From NCBI GenBank assembly GCA_023846275.1, contig JAIUJO010000158.1, positions 529,528 to 593,527 on the forward strand: a DNA stretch of 64,000 nt, read 5' to 3'. The notes under the pieces were generated by a model that saw nothing but the letters and a program-made list of their open reading frames with translations, searched no databases and was not told where the DNA came from. This stretch comes from Vanilla planifolia (taxonomy: Eukaryota > Streptophyta > Magnoliopsida > Asparagales > Orchidaceae). Numbering within the stretch: position 1 is the first letter of the stretch; the number at the start of each line of letters is the position of its first letter. Of the stretch, positions 54,151 through 63,035 are shown one piece after another. Made by a program: the position numbers and the translations under genes.

Positions 54151-57100
54151 ATTGCACCAACAATATTCTAGTTTTCTGTAGGCCATAAATCATCCCACTT
54201 TACCAATTGCATTTAGTATATTTTGAAAATTTTGTCAAGGAAGAAGGCAAGACTACCAATAAGGAATCACCTCATCTATGTGATAGTAGCTCTTACTAAG
54301 AAAATTCATGCAAAAAGTTACAATTTGGGGTCCCCACAAGCTACGTGCAAAGGTTAACACTCAGCACGTGCGGAGAGGTCATCTATCATGCTGAGAAATG
54401 GCCCTCTTGCATGCATGTAGTGCTTGGGTGTACACATAATACTAACAGTGCTTGACTAGGGCAAAAATCTAAAATGCTCAAACCCTGGCACATATTACAC
54501 CATCTATCTTCCACTTTACTATAGGATGCACAGTAGCCTATATGCCCACTTCTAGATTATATATTACTACAATTCTATCTTGGAAGAAGGCAAGGGTAAT
54601 AATAGGTAATCACCTATTCGTGCAACAGCAGCACTAAAAATACAAAAACAACTCACACATTGGGGTCCCCATATGTAGTTCCCGGAGGTTGCCACTGAGT
54701 ACGCTTGAATAAGCCTAAGGGTGTGCATGCAAACATGCCCTCAAATGTGTACATAATGAACTAATATGTGCACAACACAAAGTAGCGCTCATTTAGTGCT
54801 ACAACCCAAAAGGCTTAAATTCTTTCATGACCTATTTTCCACTTTGTTGTAAACGACACAGCATCTCATATGCTCCTTATGACAGCATCCCACAGTGTTC
54901 AAAATCGCAAAAAAGTTGCACTTTGGGTTCCTTACATGTCGTGCATGTAGGTTACTACTGAGCAAGCATGGATAAGACCTAGTATGGACCCAAACATTCC
55001 TCCACATGTTTAGTGCGCTAAATGCTCGTAGGTCAGCAGTGCTCTACTAGGGCTATATTCTAAAATGCTTAAATTCTTGTACTTATTACACATCCATATT
55101 CCACTTTGTTGTAGGCCACACATCATCCCACATGCCCACTTACCAATTATATATTACAACACCTCTATCCATGAAGGAGGAAAGACTATCATTAGGTAGT
55201 CACCTAATCAATGTAGTAGTAGCCCACAGCACTAAAAATCACAAAAAAAAGTTACACATTGTGCTCCCCACATGAAGCTTACATAAGTTGCTTTTGAGTA
55301 CATTTGCATGAGCCCAAACGTAAATGTAGAAATTCCTTTGCACGTGTAGTGCACTACCATGTTTGCAGCTCTAGTATTGCTCGACAAGGGTTTTAGCACA
55401 AAATGCTTATATTCCTACACTTATTGCACCATCCATCTTCCACTTTACTATAGGCCACACAGCATCCCATATGTTTACTTATCAGTTGTGTATTGCAATA
55501 ATTCTATTTAGAAAGAATACAAGACTACCCATAGGTAATCACCTTATTCATGAAGCAATAGCTCATAGTACTAATAATCCAAACAAAGTTACTCTTTGGA
55601 GTCCAAATATGTCACATGCATAAGTTGTCATTAAGCACATGGATAGGCTCCCATGTATACATGTAGGAGGGCCACTGAGTCTACATTAGCAATATTACTT
55701 AAACAATAATGTGCATTACATTAGCCATCTTCCACTTTTCTTCATGTTGCAGCATCCCTTGTACGGACATGCTTATTGTATATTGTCAAAATTATGTCAA
55801 AGAAAAAGGAAAAACTACTAATAGGGAATCTGCTTATCCATGCAATAGTAGCCCGAAGTCATAAAAGTCTCCAAAAAAGTAACACTTTGGTGTCCTCACA
55901 TGATGTGCATGTAGGTTGCCATCCAGTGTGCATGTACAAATAGACCCTACTTGCACATGCATTCCATCAGCATGCTCACAGTACCAGTAGTGCTCAACTA
56001 GAGCTACGGTACAAAACTCTTAAACTCTAGTGCATATTACACCATCCAATTTCCACATTGTGGTAGGTCACACAGCATCCCACATGCCCACTTGTGGATT
56101 ACAGATTGTGGTAATTCTATTATGGACAAAGGCAACACTACTAGTAGGTAATCACTTAACCAATGTGGTAGCTAGCCACTGTGCTAAATATCCCAAAAGA
56201 AGTTACATTATGGCATCACCACATGGCATGCACATAAGATTCTAGTAAGCATACACACATAGGACCCCAAGCATGCATGTAGAAAGGCCCCCACATGCAC
56301 GTGTGGTGCACTAGCATACACTAAAGACACGGTAGAGCTCAGCTCTTGCTACAACCAAAAATTCATATGCCCTTGCACACAGCGCACCATGCATCTTCCA
56401 CTTGTCTGTTAACTATACTATGTCCCACATGCCTGCTAGTAGATTATATATTATGCCAATTCTATCATGGATGAAGGTAATACTTCGAACAAGTAATCAC
56501 CTAATCCATGGCACAATAGTCTACACTACTAAAAAGGCTAAAAATCATTATATTTTGGGGTCTCCACATGTCATGCACATTAGGTACTCTAAGCGCAAGC
56601 TGATAGACCCTAGAACACAGGTGCAGATGGACCCCCAATACATGTGGGTAGTACCCTAGTCTACACTTAGGTCCAACAGTGCTCGGCTAGTGTTATTGCA
56701 CAAAATGCTTAAATTGTTGTGCATATTAAACCATCCTTCTTTCACTTTACTAAAAGGTACACAACATCCCACATGCCCACTTGTGGATTTAATACTACCA
56801 TAATTCTATCAAGAAGAAGGCAAGACTACCAAAAGGTAATCATCACAGTGTTAAAATCTCAAAAAAAAGTTACACTCTGGGTCCCCACATGCCAAGCATG
56901 GAGGTTGTCACTAGTGCATACAAACACATCCAAGCATGCGCATAGTGCACACAACTCCAACAGTGCTCAGCTATGGCTACAAGACCAAATACTCAAATCC
57001 TTACACATATAGTACCATCCATCTTCGGCATTGTTAGAGGCCATACAATGTCCTACATGCCCACTTGTAGATTATATATTATGATAATTCTTTTAAGAAA

Positions 57101-57700
57101 GAAGGTAAGACTGCAATAAGTGATGTCCCTACCATATGATAATAACTTGTAGCATAAAAATTAAAAAAATAGTTACACTTTGGGGTCCCCATATTCCACA
57201 CACACAAGTTTCCATTGAGTAGGTGTAGATAGACACCCGTGAACATGCATAAGCAAGCCACCACTTACGTCAGTGCACTGGCACTACATTTTTAAACCAA
57301 AGCACATACTGCAGTAACAATCTTCCACTTTTTATAAGTAGCAAACTATTCCACATACCCAATTGTGGACTATATTTTACAAAATATCTATCAAGGAAGA
57401 AGGAAAGACTACCAAAAGGTAACCACTTTATCCATACAACAGAAAGCCACTTTGCTAAATATCTTTACAAGTTACTTAGGAGTCCCCAATTGTCGTCAGC
57501 ATAGGTTGTCATTTAATGCATGTAGACAGACCCCCATGCACATGTGGACAAGCCCTTGCATGTTCATAGACAAGCATTTACGAGCATACAAATTGTCCCC
57601 TATATGTATGCTCAGTGTACTACAACTTGCAGACAAGTTACCATGCATGCAAAGTGTTGTAGCGTGCTGAAAGCTTTGCCAGGTGCACAGCTTGAGCCGC
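54151..57700 (+). repeat. Second degenerate tandem array (~340-bp unit)
   Basis: About eleven head-to-tail units are recognised by the phrase ACCATCCATCTTCCACTTT near 54,151 (worn), 54,500, 54,829, 55,091, 55,430, 55,724, 56,040, 56,386, 56,730, 57,014 and 57,320. Later in each unit come GCATCCCACATGCCCACTTG, AAGAAGGCAAGACTACC, TAGGTAATCACCTAAT, AAAAGTTACACTTTGGGGTC, CCCCACATG, several CATGCATG words, GTGCTCGACTAGGGCTA and CAAAATGCTTAAATTC. Full spacing is 320-345 bp; shorter ones (about 262, 284, 293) reflect deletions. For instance, the unit at 54,829 lacks the AAGAAGGCAAGACTACC part. The repeat is unrelated to the AT-rich satellite. All apparent open frames here are short and follow the repeat. 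The family is not recognised. Confidence 0.85.
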
Positions 57701-57979
57701 ACTTTGCTATGGCGTTATCCTAAGTTGCACAAATCATAGAGCAAATTGGCACCCTTATATAACCACCATAGACACTACTTTAATTATGTGAGAAACTAAG
57801 CCAACAAAAGTTTTAAAACCTTTTATAGAATTTAGTTGTTGTTTCACAAATTTGCTAATTAGATCATGACGATTTATAGAGATTTCAGAGTGAGGCATAG
57901 AACTTGCACGCAAAAAAAGCCTTGAAAAGGCTCATCACATGACCAATTGCATAGTACCTACAAAAGGTTTCGTACAAGG

Positions 57980-57987
57980 TATATAAG
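57980..57987 (+). promoter_or_regulatory. TATA-like box in the LTR-like fragment
   Basis: TATATAAG, in a region of moderate composition where such a word is less expected than in the AT-rich array. An AATAAA follows 81 bp downstream. This is meaningful only if the surrounding LTR call is right. Confidence 0.25.
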
Positions 57988-58017
57988 TAGAGCTAAGTTG
58001 ACCATGCGAGCTAAGTT

Positions 58018-58047
58018 GAGCAAATGAGCAAATGAGCAAATGAGCAA
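58018..58047. repeat. 8-bp minisatellite (CAAATGAG)n
   Basis: GAGCAAATGAGCAAATGAGC and onward: about three and a half copies of CAAATGAG, preceded by two GCTAAGTTGA words (from about 57,993 and 58,009). Confidence 0.85.
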
Positions 58048-58250
58048 GTTCACATTTGTTAATAAACTTCATGGATTGCTACATTTCATAAGAGACAAAT
58101 CTACTACAATGTAGGGTTAGATCTTAGTGGATCATGGTAGCAAGGCCAGTCTACCACCTACGATGCCCCGTTAATTATTTAAGTAATATGTAAAGGATTC
58201 TACCCATCATTCATTCTTATCATTTCTTATGGTGCCCGTGCCATCCAACA

Positions 58251-59219
58251 TATTATGATAATTGCTAACCCATGGTCATGTGCCCTTGGGCTGCCAAGAC
58301 CCTATTATAAGTTACAATTTAACAATCGGCTTAAATGTCACATCTTAGCATGGATTTTGACTTAAAGATATTTAGCCATAATCATACACATGATAGCATC
58401 ATGTCATTGGCTTTTCAATCAAGCATGATGACCAATTATGTGAATCAATGATTTCTTATGTACTAAGGTTAATTACTATCATGACACATTCATTAGTAGG
58501 GTAAAACTAACCTACCTCAAGATGGTATAAACCTAGCTAACATTCCCTACTGATGGGCAAACAATCAAATACTTGGTGAATTCTACTTCATAATGATAGG
58601 AAGAATAGACATCGATGGATCACAAAGCAATGTCATTATGAATGCTTAGATACCACAAGCTAGTTATTCTTATGGTAACATTTTTGACACCTCTAACATC
58701 AAATTTTGAAAATATAAAGGGCCAATAGTCCATTCTTTCATGTTTTTGTATTGGTACAAAAAAATTAGAATCAAATAAGCTTTTGCCCTCTTGTTCCACA
58801 TGAGATTTCTATTTTTGTTAAGCTCATCTTAAGGCACCTGTGTTATCTTTTAAAAGATGCATCACCCTAACCAAACTCCTCACTTGAAATGTATTATGCC
58901 CAAATTGACCAACTGAGGTAAGACTTGGAGTCAAAAGGAGGAGCTGGGCCCAACCTCTCTCTCATGAAATAACTAAAATATCATTAAAAGTAGTGGTATT
59001 TCAATTTTTTTGACACATTAACTCCCACTTATGCTACACCTCTGAAGTCATTTCATAAAGTCAAATTAGAATCAAGCTCAATAGGTCTTCTTTCTTCATT
59101 AATTTTATCAATCTCTTTTTTAGCTATGATTTTATCAGATAGTAGATAGGGATAGTGGGAGTCTTCTTAATCCATTCAAGCATATTATTAATTAGATTAT
59201 GAGACATTTTTCTACCTTA
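58251..59219. other. Unassigned sequence between LTR-like fragment and LINE B
   Basis: No open frame, repeat unit or element end is recognised on either strand. Composition is intermediate. A word near 58,320 (GTTACAATTTAACA) resembles a copia-type LTR end, but what follows is a poor primer site. This may be worn interior of a transposon or single-copy intergenic DNA. Confidence 0.5.
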
Positions 59220-59378
59220 AGAGAGTCATAATTATTACCATTAATTTCTTATGCTTGGTGGATATTCTTCACTGACATTCAAAGCACTTGGCAGAAATGA
59301 CATTGCGTGAGCATCCTCGAAGACCATTACAAGGCTTTATTTTAATTAAAATATCAGATTCTCTATGTATGTACCTAT

Positions 59379-59610
59379 TATGAGTCAATTGTTTGACTCA
59401 TGGGGAAACGTTGACAATAGATTTACGTGGTGCAATAGGGAGGAAGGATTTTCTAGAATATTGTAGAGGCTTGATAAAGTATTGATGAATCTCTATGGAA
59501 TCCAAGATTTACCCATACCATGGTATCTCATTTGTTATGAATAAGATCAAACCACCACCCTTTGCTCATTAGATGGGTACATAATAGGGGATGGCCATTA
59601 TAAGAAGGAA
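59379..59610 (+). pseudogene. LINE B endonuclease C-terminal piece
   Basis: MSQLFDSWGNVDNRFTWCN is read from about 59,370. It continues in the same frame through REEGFSRIL, a stop, and RLDKVLMN at 59,467-59,490. These match the FTWxN and RLDR-x-L segments of L1 endonucleases. After a one-base frame change, NPRFTHTMVSHLL and NHHPLLI correspond to the usual W-x-x-xFP-x-x-x-VxHL and SDHxPLLI ends. The N-terminal half with the first catalytic residues is not recognised upstream, so this piece could not cut DNA. Confidence 0.75.
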
Positions 59611-60120
59611 CCAATTTGAGAGTGCTTGGCTTAGATTTCATCAAACTATGGGTGTTGTGCAGAAAGTGTGGAACAAATCAGTTAAAGTAATCATATGGAG
59701 AGGCACTTTATGAAATTTTGTAGATCCTTAGTTTCCTTGAAAAGGTATAGCAAGATCAAGATGTGCAATCATATCTATAGGATTGGTAAAGTAGAAAATG
59801 AAATTCAAGTTCTATAAATCAAGGAGTTTGAGGTGGGTCTAAATGATCAGGAGCACTTCTAGCTTGAACATTTTATTTCTTTTCATAGGGTGACTACACT
59901 TGAGGGCAGGTGGTGGTGGAAAAGAGCATAGGCTTAATGGGCTCACCTGGGGGACAATAACCCTAGGATCATCTATGCTACTGTAACTTCTAGGTGGAGG
60001 GAGAAGCATATACTACACTTGAAGGATGATAAGAGACAAGTGGTCAGTTCTATAGAAAGTATAAAATTTTTGTTGGCCAGCCATTTTAAGATGAAGTGGT
60101 GTAATAATGATGTGTACATC
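59611..60120 (+). pseudogene. LINE B linker between endonuclease and reverse transcriptase
   Basis: The stretch near 59,910-60,000 reads WWWKRA, a gap with stops, then WAHLGDNNPRIIYATVTSRW. This is the plant L1 linker motif W-x-x-xGDxNTxFFH, with Ile-Tyr in place of Phe-His. KDDKRQVVSSIESIKF follows from 60,022 in an open stretch of 108 codons (60,019-60,345). The same motif in copy A reads WAKMGDHNIHFFH, so the two copies belong to similar families but are not recent duplicates. Confidence 0.7.
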
Positions 60121-60760
60121 CTCCATTATAGTACCAGCCATTTAAATTCATTGAAAAGAAATATAAAGGAATGCTTATTATGTATGTTACTGAGGAAGAA
60201 GTCAAATGTGCTATCAGATCAATCAGAAAAAACAAGTCACCAGGGATGGATAGTCATAGTAGAGTTTGTGTATGGATACATAGATGCCAAAAGCTTGGAA
60301 GGATACTCCCATTTTTCTTATTCCGAAAGTGTGAGGCATAGATAGACTGGAACAGTTTAGGCCTATAAACTTATGTAATGCTATATATAAAATTATGATA
60401 AAGATCTTGGTGGCAAGATTGAAGAAAGTTTTACCTTAGCTCATTACAAAGGAGCAAGGTGCATTGTGTTACGTAGATCTTTCCTAGATTAACATCTTCA
60501 TTTTGTAAGAAATGGTAACTTGGATGTACCCTTCTACATCTAAAGAGGGTCTTATGGAAATCAAGATGGATATGAAACAAACATATGATAAGGTGAGACA
60601 ATAGTTTGTTATTGATATGATCACATTCTTGGGCTTTCCTTCACTCTTGTGTGAGTGGGCAATGCTTGTATCTCATCTTTGAGGTTTGGGGTGCTATTGA
60701 GTGGGGTTACTCTCCCATGGTTTCAATTTTATCATTCTAAGAGTTGAAGAACACATTTTA
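60121..60760 (+). pseudogene. LINE B reverse transcriptase, N-terminal half only
   Basis: Motifs in order: EEVKCAIRSIRKNKSPGMDS around 60,195-60,254 (the usual NKSPGxDG), IPKV near 60,321, EQFRPINLCNAIYKIMIKIL from 60,350, LITKEQGA near 60,440, and IKMDMKQTYDKV at 60,560-60,595. The last is motif A with both aspartates. FLGFPSLLCEW follows, then FGVLLSG near 60,685. Only about 22 residues separate SPGMD from IPKV, fewer than is usual, suggesting a deletion. The YxDD/FADD box that should follow is absent before the connection domain starts at 60,785. Stops interrupt the frame (after VLP, within the QGA segment) and at least one frameshift lies near 60,320. It is inactive. Confidence 0.85.
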
Positions 60761-60784
60761 ATATGGTGAATTAGGCTGCTTTCC

Positions 60785-61376
60785 TTGATAGATAGTATTG
60801 TTAAGATCAATTTAATGTTGACAACAATTCTAACTTTCTATTTAAGCAATTGTGTGGCATCAAAAGAGTTGATTAATGAGCTAGAAAAGATGTTTAGAAG
60901 ATATTCATGGTATAGTGTAAATGATGGTCATGCAATGTATTATGTGGTTTGGAGATCGGTCACACTATCAAAGGAGGGGGAGGTTTAGGTATCCACGACC
61001 TTACTATTTGGCAACTTTCTTTGACTATGAAGCAATGTAGGAGGATCTTGGTAAAAGAGGATTGTGTGTGGGTGGAGGTGATGAGGAGGAAACATTTAGT
61101 GGGAGAAAAGATGGAAGGTGTTCCATGAGGTGCATCACAAGCCCATAGACTCATTAAGGAGGCAATGCCATAAATGTTTCTAACTTTGTATAAAGAATTA
61201 GAGAGGATATCAATGTGTGGTTTTAAAAATAATTGGCTTCGCTTTCTTCCAATTAATTGGTGGCCTACATACATAAATATGGAGGCTGAGTGGTCGAGCA
61301 AAGTTAAGGAATGCATTATTAAGCATGGGGAATGGAATGTGTGTAGAGTTAAGGCTTGGCCTAATGGTTATTGCTG
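60785..61376 (+). pseudogene. LINE B connection region after the reverse transcriptase
   Basis: Residues ELINELEKMFRRYSW near 60,870-60,912 match the I-x-x-xFxW-type segment that follows the reverse transcriptase in plant LINEs. WRSVTLSKEG and, in another frame, GGGLGIHDLTIWQLSL from about 60,976 match the W-x-x-V-x-L-x-K-x-x-GGLGIRDL motif. The frame change lies between 60,912 and 60,976. The latter frame runs on to a stop near 61,125. No function remains. Confidence 0.72.
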
Positions 61377-61539
61377 ATAGGGTGCTACATCATTGTTGGG
61401 CATTAGATCAAAGGAAGGACCAGTTTCTGTAAGTGTAAATCAAAACCATGGAAGTGAATAATTCCAACCTTTACTCCATAATGATTCGAGCTAAAATTTT
61501 TGAAAATACTAGGGACTCATGGGCTGTTGTAAGTATGGT

Positions 61540-62175
61540 TGGATTTGGAAGCTTAAGATGAATCATAGACTGAAGGTTTTTGTTTGGAGATTGATCAAAA
61601 AATTCATTCCTACTTTAGCATGGTTGGTGAAAAGTAGAATTGCAAAGAATGATAGTTATTTTTTTGGCTACAATGAGACAAAAATAAAGTAAAATTTTTT
61701 GTGTGATTGCTAGAAAGCTAGAGAGATTTTGGACGTGCATTGTTTGAAGGAGGTTGCTATAGCTCTTGATCCAAGTAGGAATAGTAATATGATCTTACAA
61801 ATTATTTATAGTAGCTTGGAGGCAAATAAATTGAAGCATGATGACATGATGAAGGAGGCTGCACTTGTTACAATAGCCTTCTAAGTCTTTTGGATCAATA
61901 AAAACTTGAAGAAACATAATGAGCAAGTCATGAACAATATTGTTTGGTTGAGAGAGATTCAACTTGACATGGGAATTGCATTTAAATCTTGCAATTTGGA
62001 TTCATCCATGTCTTATGAGAGTCAAGACAACTTAGATGGTTTGAATGTAGCTTCAAATTGGGCTCCTCTAACAAGATGGATTGAAATCAAAAACTGTGAT
62101 GTGGCTATTCGGAGTGTTGCTGTGGAGTTGGGGTTTTTTGTCAAAGACCACCTTAGTAAGCCACTCTTATTGTAG
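61540..62175 (+). pseudogene. LINE B zinc-binding domain and start of RNase H, one frame with three stops
   Basis: One reading frame runs 212 codons and is broken only by TAA at 61,690, TAG at 61,711 and TAA at 61,882. It starts with WIWKLKMNHRLKVFVWRLIK and FIPTLAW, the conserved opening of the reverse-transcriptase zinc-binding domain. FFGYNETK and FLCDC follow, where the family has a Cys/His cluster; some ligands are lost. Further on, WAPLTRWIEIKNCDVAIRS and GFFVKDHLSKPLL match the plant LINE RNase H opening, with the first catalytic Asp at 62,098-62,100. In intact elements the RNase H removes RNA from the hybrid. Substitution-only decay here contrasts with the frameshifted reverse transcriptase. 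Confidence 0.8.
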
Positions 62176-62580
62176 GAAGAAGTCTATATTCTTAGGCAAG
62201 CACTACTATGGAGGTCCACATCATTTTAGAGGCCCTTAGTTTGCTCAATTTAAAGCTCAAGGCCTTTCATGCTATGGAGATCCAATCATATTCTACTATG
62301 GAAATTCAGTAGATTGGTGATCTTCTATGTCACCCTTCATGTGGAGGTAGATATAGAGATGCTCTCATGTATGTTTACAACATGGATGTTTTTTGGTTGA
62401 CACATATATATAGGCAAAGCAACAGTCCAATGAACTGGAAGATGCACCATGCATGTTCTTTTGATTTTTCTTGGGATTGGGGCATGCCCCTTCCCCAACC
62501 ATTTTTTATGTTATTATTTTCAAACTTTTCTTTGGTCCTTTATAGAGAAACTTTTTGTAGGCTGCGGCCATTATAAATTA
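62176..62580 (+). pseudogene. LINE B RNase H, C-terminal part
   Basis: After a stop at 62,174 and frame changes, EVHIILEALSLL near 62,210 fits the ALxEAL helix that bears the second acidic residue. THIYRQSNSPMNWKMHHACS from about 62,400 matches the conserved HVxRxxNxxADxLAxxA end of plant LINE RNase H, with Met-Asn in place of Ala-Asp, losing the last catalytic acid. The open stretch continues to 62,576. I take this as the 3' end of coding sequence; no poly(A) tail is evident. Confidence 0.65.
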
Positions 62581-63035
62581 TTATCAAGGAATCCAAGATT
62601 TAGCCTTGCGGTAGAGGCACTACGCGAGACTTGTAGACTATGGCAAGCTATGAGAAGTGCACGTTTCACTTGTGTGTGCACGTAAGGAATTCAAATTTGC
62701 TGTCTGTACACTACGAAGGATGCCATGCAATTGGGATTTACCTACTAGTGTAACAGTTCATTTTATTCATTGCTATAGTAATGGTGAGGAAATTTCAACT
62801 ATGAAGGTCATCTGTACACCCATAATTTTAAATTTCATATTGTTGTCTTTTTGTTTTGTTGAGTTCCTATGTGGAAATATTTTACTATTGCTACTACAAG
62901 TGTTTTCTATGGCTATTTCAAGTGATTTGCTATTACTATTACCCTCTTATGGTTTAGTTGTCTATTTAATTACAAGGCTGTTGTGTTGTGTTGCTAGGAA
63001 TTATGTTTCTTTCTCTGCATTATATTTGGGAAAGT
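62581..63035. other. T-rich spacer between LINE B and LINE C
   Basis: A 127-codon open frame (62,657-63,040) exists, but its C-terminal two thirds is a Leu/Phe/Val run from T-rich DNA with no family resemblance. It more likely reflects the untranslated leader of the following LINE, or unique DNA. No terminator or repeat was recognised. Confidence 0.4.

Larger units (their letters stand above)
57655..58250 (+). mobile_element. LTR-like fragment, ends uncertain
   Basis: Several weak signs of a retrotransposon long terminal repeat occur together. A TATATAAG box lies at 57,980, and an AATAAA at 58,061 in a typical TATA-to-poly(A) layout. The stretch could be bounded by TGTTG at 57,655 and CAACA ending at 58,250, a 5-bp inverted match. 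Alternatively it could end in CA at 58,134, directly followed by TGGTAGCAAGGCCAG, which matches 12 of 15 bases of the plant initiator-tRNA primer site TGGTATCAGAGCCAG. No second LTR, gag or pol was found. These alternatives exclude each other and each could be chance. Confidence 0.3.
59220..62580 (+). mobile_element. LINE copy B: plant L1 ORF2 remnant (EN-RT-zf-RNase H)
   Basis: Parts of all plant L1 ORF2 domains appear in the correct order on one strand: endonuclease C-terminus, linker, reverse transcriptase N-terminal half, connection, zinc-binding domain and RNase H. Several frameshifts and stops break the frame, and parts of the reverse transcriptase are missing, so the copy is dead. No poly(A) tail or target-site duplication could be identified, so both ends are estimates. 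It overlaps copy A in element coordinates (both carry the endonuclease C-terminus and linker), so the two are separate insertions. The domain pieces are listed separately. Confidence 0.85.

Noticed and set aside
56030..57702. Several 70-100-codon frames on both strands
   Set aside because: They lie across units of the second tandem repeat, repeat the same phrases (such as SHMPTC), and are on both strands at once.
58135..58156. Small hairpin TGGTAG ... CTACCA as a regulatory element
   Set aside because: A 6-bp stem around 10 bases is expected by chance at this scale, and it overlaps the primer-site-like word that has its own possible explanation.
59220..62580. Active LINE
   Set aside because: Multiple stops, frameshifts and a missing reverse transcriptase catalytic box.
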